Part shown: piece after piece, positions 63,972 through 64,000 of the stretch
How the letters are laid out: every line of letters begins with the position of its first letter
Position numbering within the stretch: the stretch's first letter is position 1
From: Actinomycetaceae bacterium
GTDB lineage: Bacteria > Actinomycetota > Actinomycetes > Actinomycetales > Actinomycetaceae
Assembly (NCBI GenBank): GCA_030527545.1
Contig: JAUNAP010000001.1
Span: 124,001-188,000, forward strand
DNA length: 64,000 nucleotides
Direction of reading: 5' to 3'
The notes under the pieces: model-generated
Databases searched by the model: none
What the model was told of the DNA's origin: nothing
The model's input: the letters and a program-made list of their open reading frames with translations, nothing else
Program-made: the position numbers and the translations under genes

Positions 63972-64000
63972 ATGGCAACGTGGCGCAGTGTCACCGCATT
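63972..64000 (+). CDS. Start of a gene that leaves the window
   Basis: Only nine codons and two bases are present from an ATG with GAGGAG 5 nt upstream (MATWRSVTA). A GTG at 63949 in another frame, close behind GGGAGG, is the alternative start. The product cannot be recognised. Confidence 0.4.

Overview
The window is high-GC, gene-dense bacterial chromosome, most likely from an actinobacterium of the Actinomycetaceae type (Actinomyces, Schaalia or Trueperella relatives). Supporting this are a close DtxR/IdeR orthologue, actinobacterial DUF3027 and DUF3017 proteins, a PerM-like protein beside purH, a WXG100 protein, PspC-type two-component genes, and frequent leaderless starts (a TANNNT -10 box 6-8 nt before ATG/GTG). 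The family placement is inference. No rRNA, tRNA, CRISPR array, prophage or IS element was found.

Layout. 1-5.4 kb: 3' part of groL, a suspicious G/C-homopolymer tract, an orphan WXG100 protein, a degenerate HD-fold protein and a TrcRS-like two-component pair. 5.5-10.8 kb: two PH-domain membrane proteins, a DUF2520 Rossmann protein, a strongly diverged PanC-like ligase and lysS. 10.9-15.0 kb: a small membrane protein, a PepSY-like lipoprotein and the lutABC lactate-oxidation operon. 15.2-21.4 kb: a siderophore ABC transporter (binding protein, two permeases, ATPase) flanked by two paralogous genes of unknown family. One of these is coupled to a secreted protein with a toxin-like C terminus, and this is the best candidate for an undescribed system in the window. 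21.5-25.1 kb: glpK and glpF with a divergent SorC-type regulator. 25-31.4 kb: NYN protein, a 970-residue TPM-domain protein with a long coiled coil, cold-shock protein, DUF3027 protein and a purine permease. 31.4-39.1 kb: coaA, then glmS-nnrED-alr-tsaE-tsaB-rimI (cell-wall precursors, metabolite repair, t6A). 39.3-43.8 kb: sdhCAB and dtxR. 44-50 kb: NlpC/P60 hydrolase, UspA, an aminotransferase-Nudix-MccF-like operon and a sodium/solute symporter. 50-60 kb: sucCD, a PspC/LiaF-like sensor locus, perM, purH, DUF3017. 60-64 kb: nitroreductase, nadE, an ornithine-cyclodeaminase-family enzyme, and the first codons of a gene that leaves the window.

How the parts fit. Lactate (LutABC), glycerol (GlpFK), succinate (SdhCAB, SucCD) and purine uptake form the metabolic core. 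DtxR at 43 kb is the obvious candidate to control the iron-siderophore operon, and a degenerate DtxR-like box lies in that operon's promoter. Several operons use 4-nt ATGA/GTGA start-stop overlaps (lutABC, the permease genes, nnr-alr, tsaB-rimI, sdhAB). Strong hairpin terminators separate most convergent or adjacent units. All function calls come from reading motifs and domain order by eye; none was checked by a database search.
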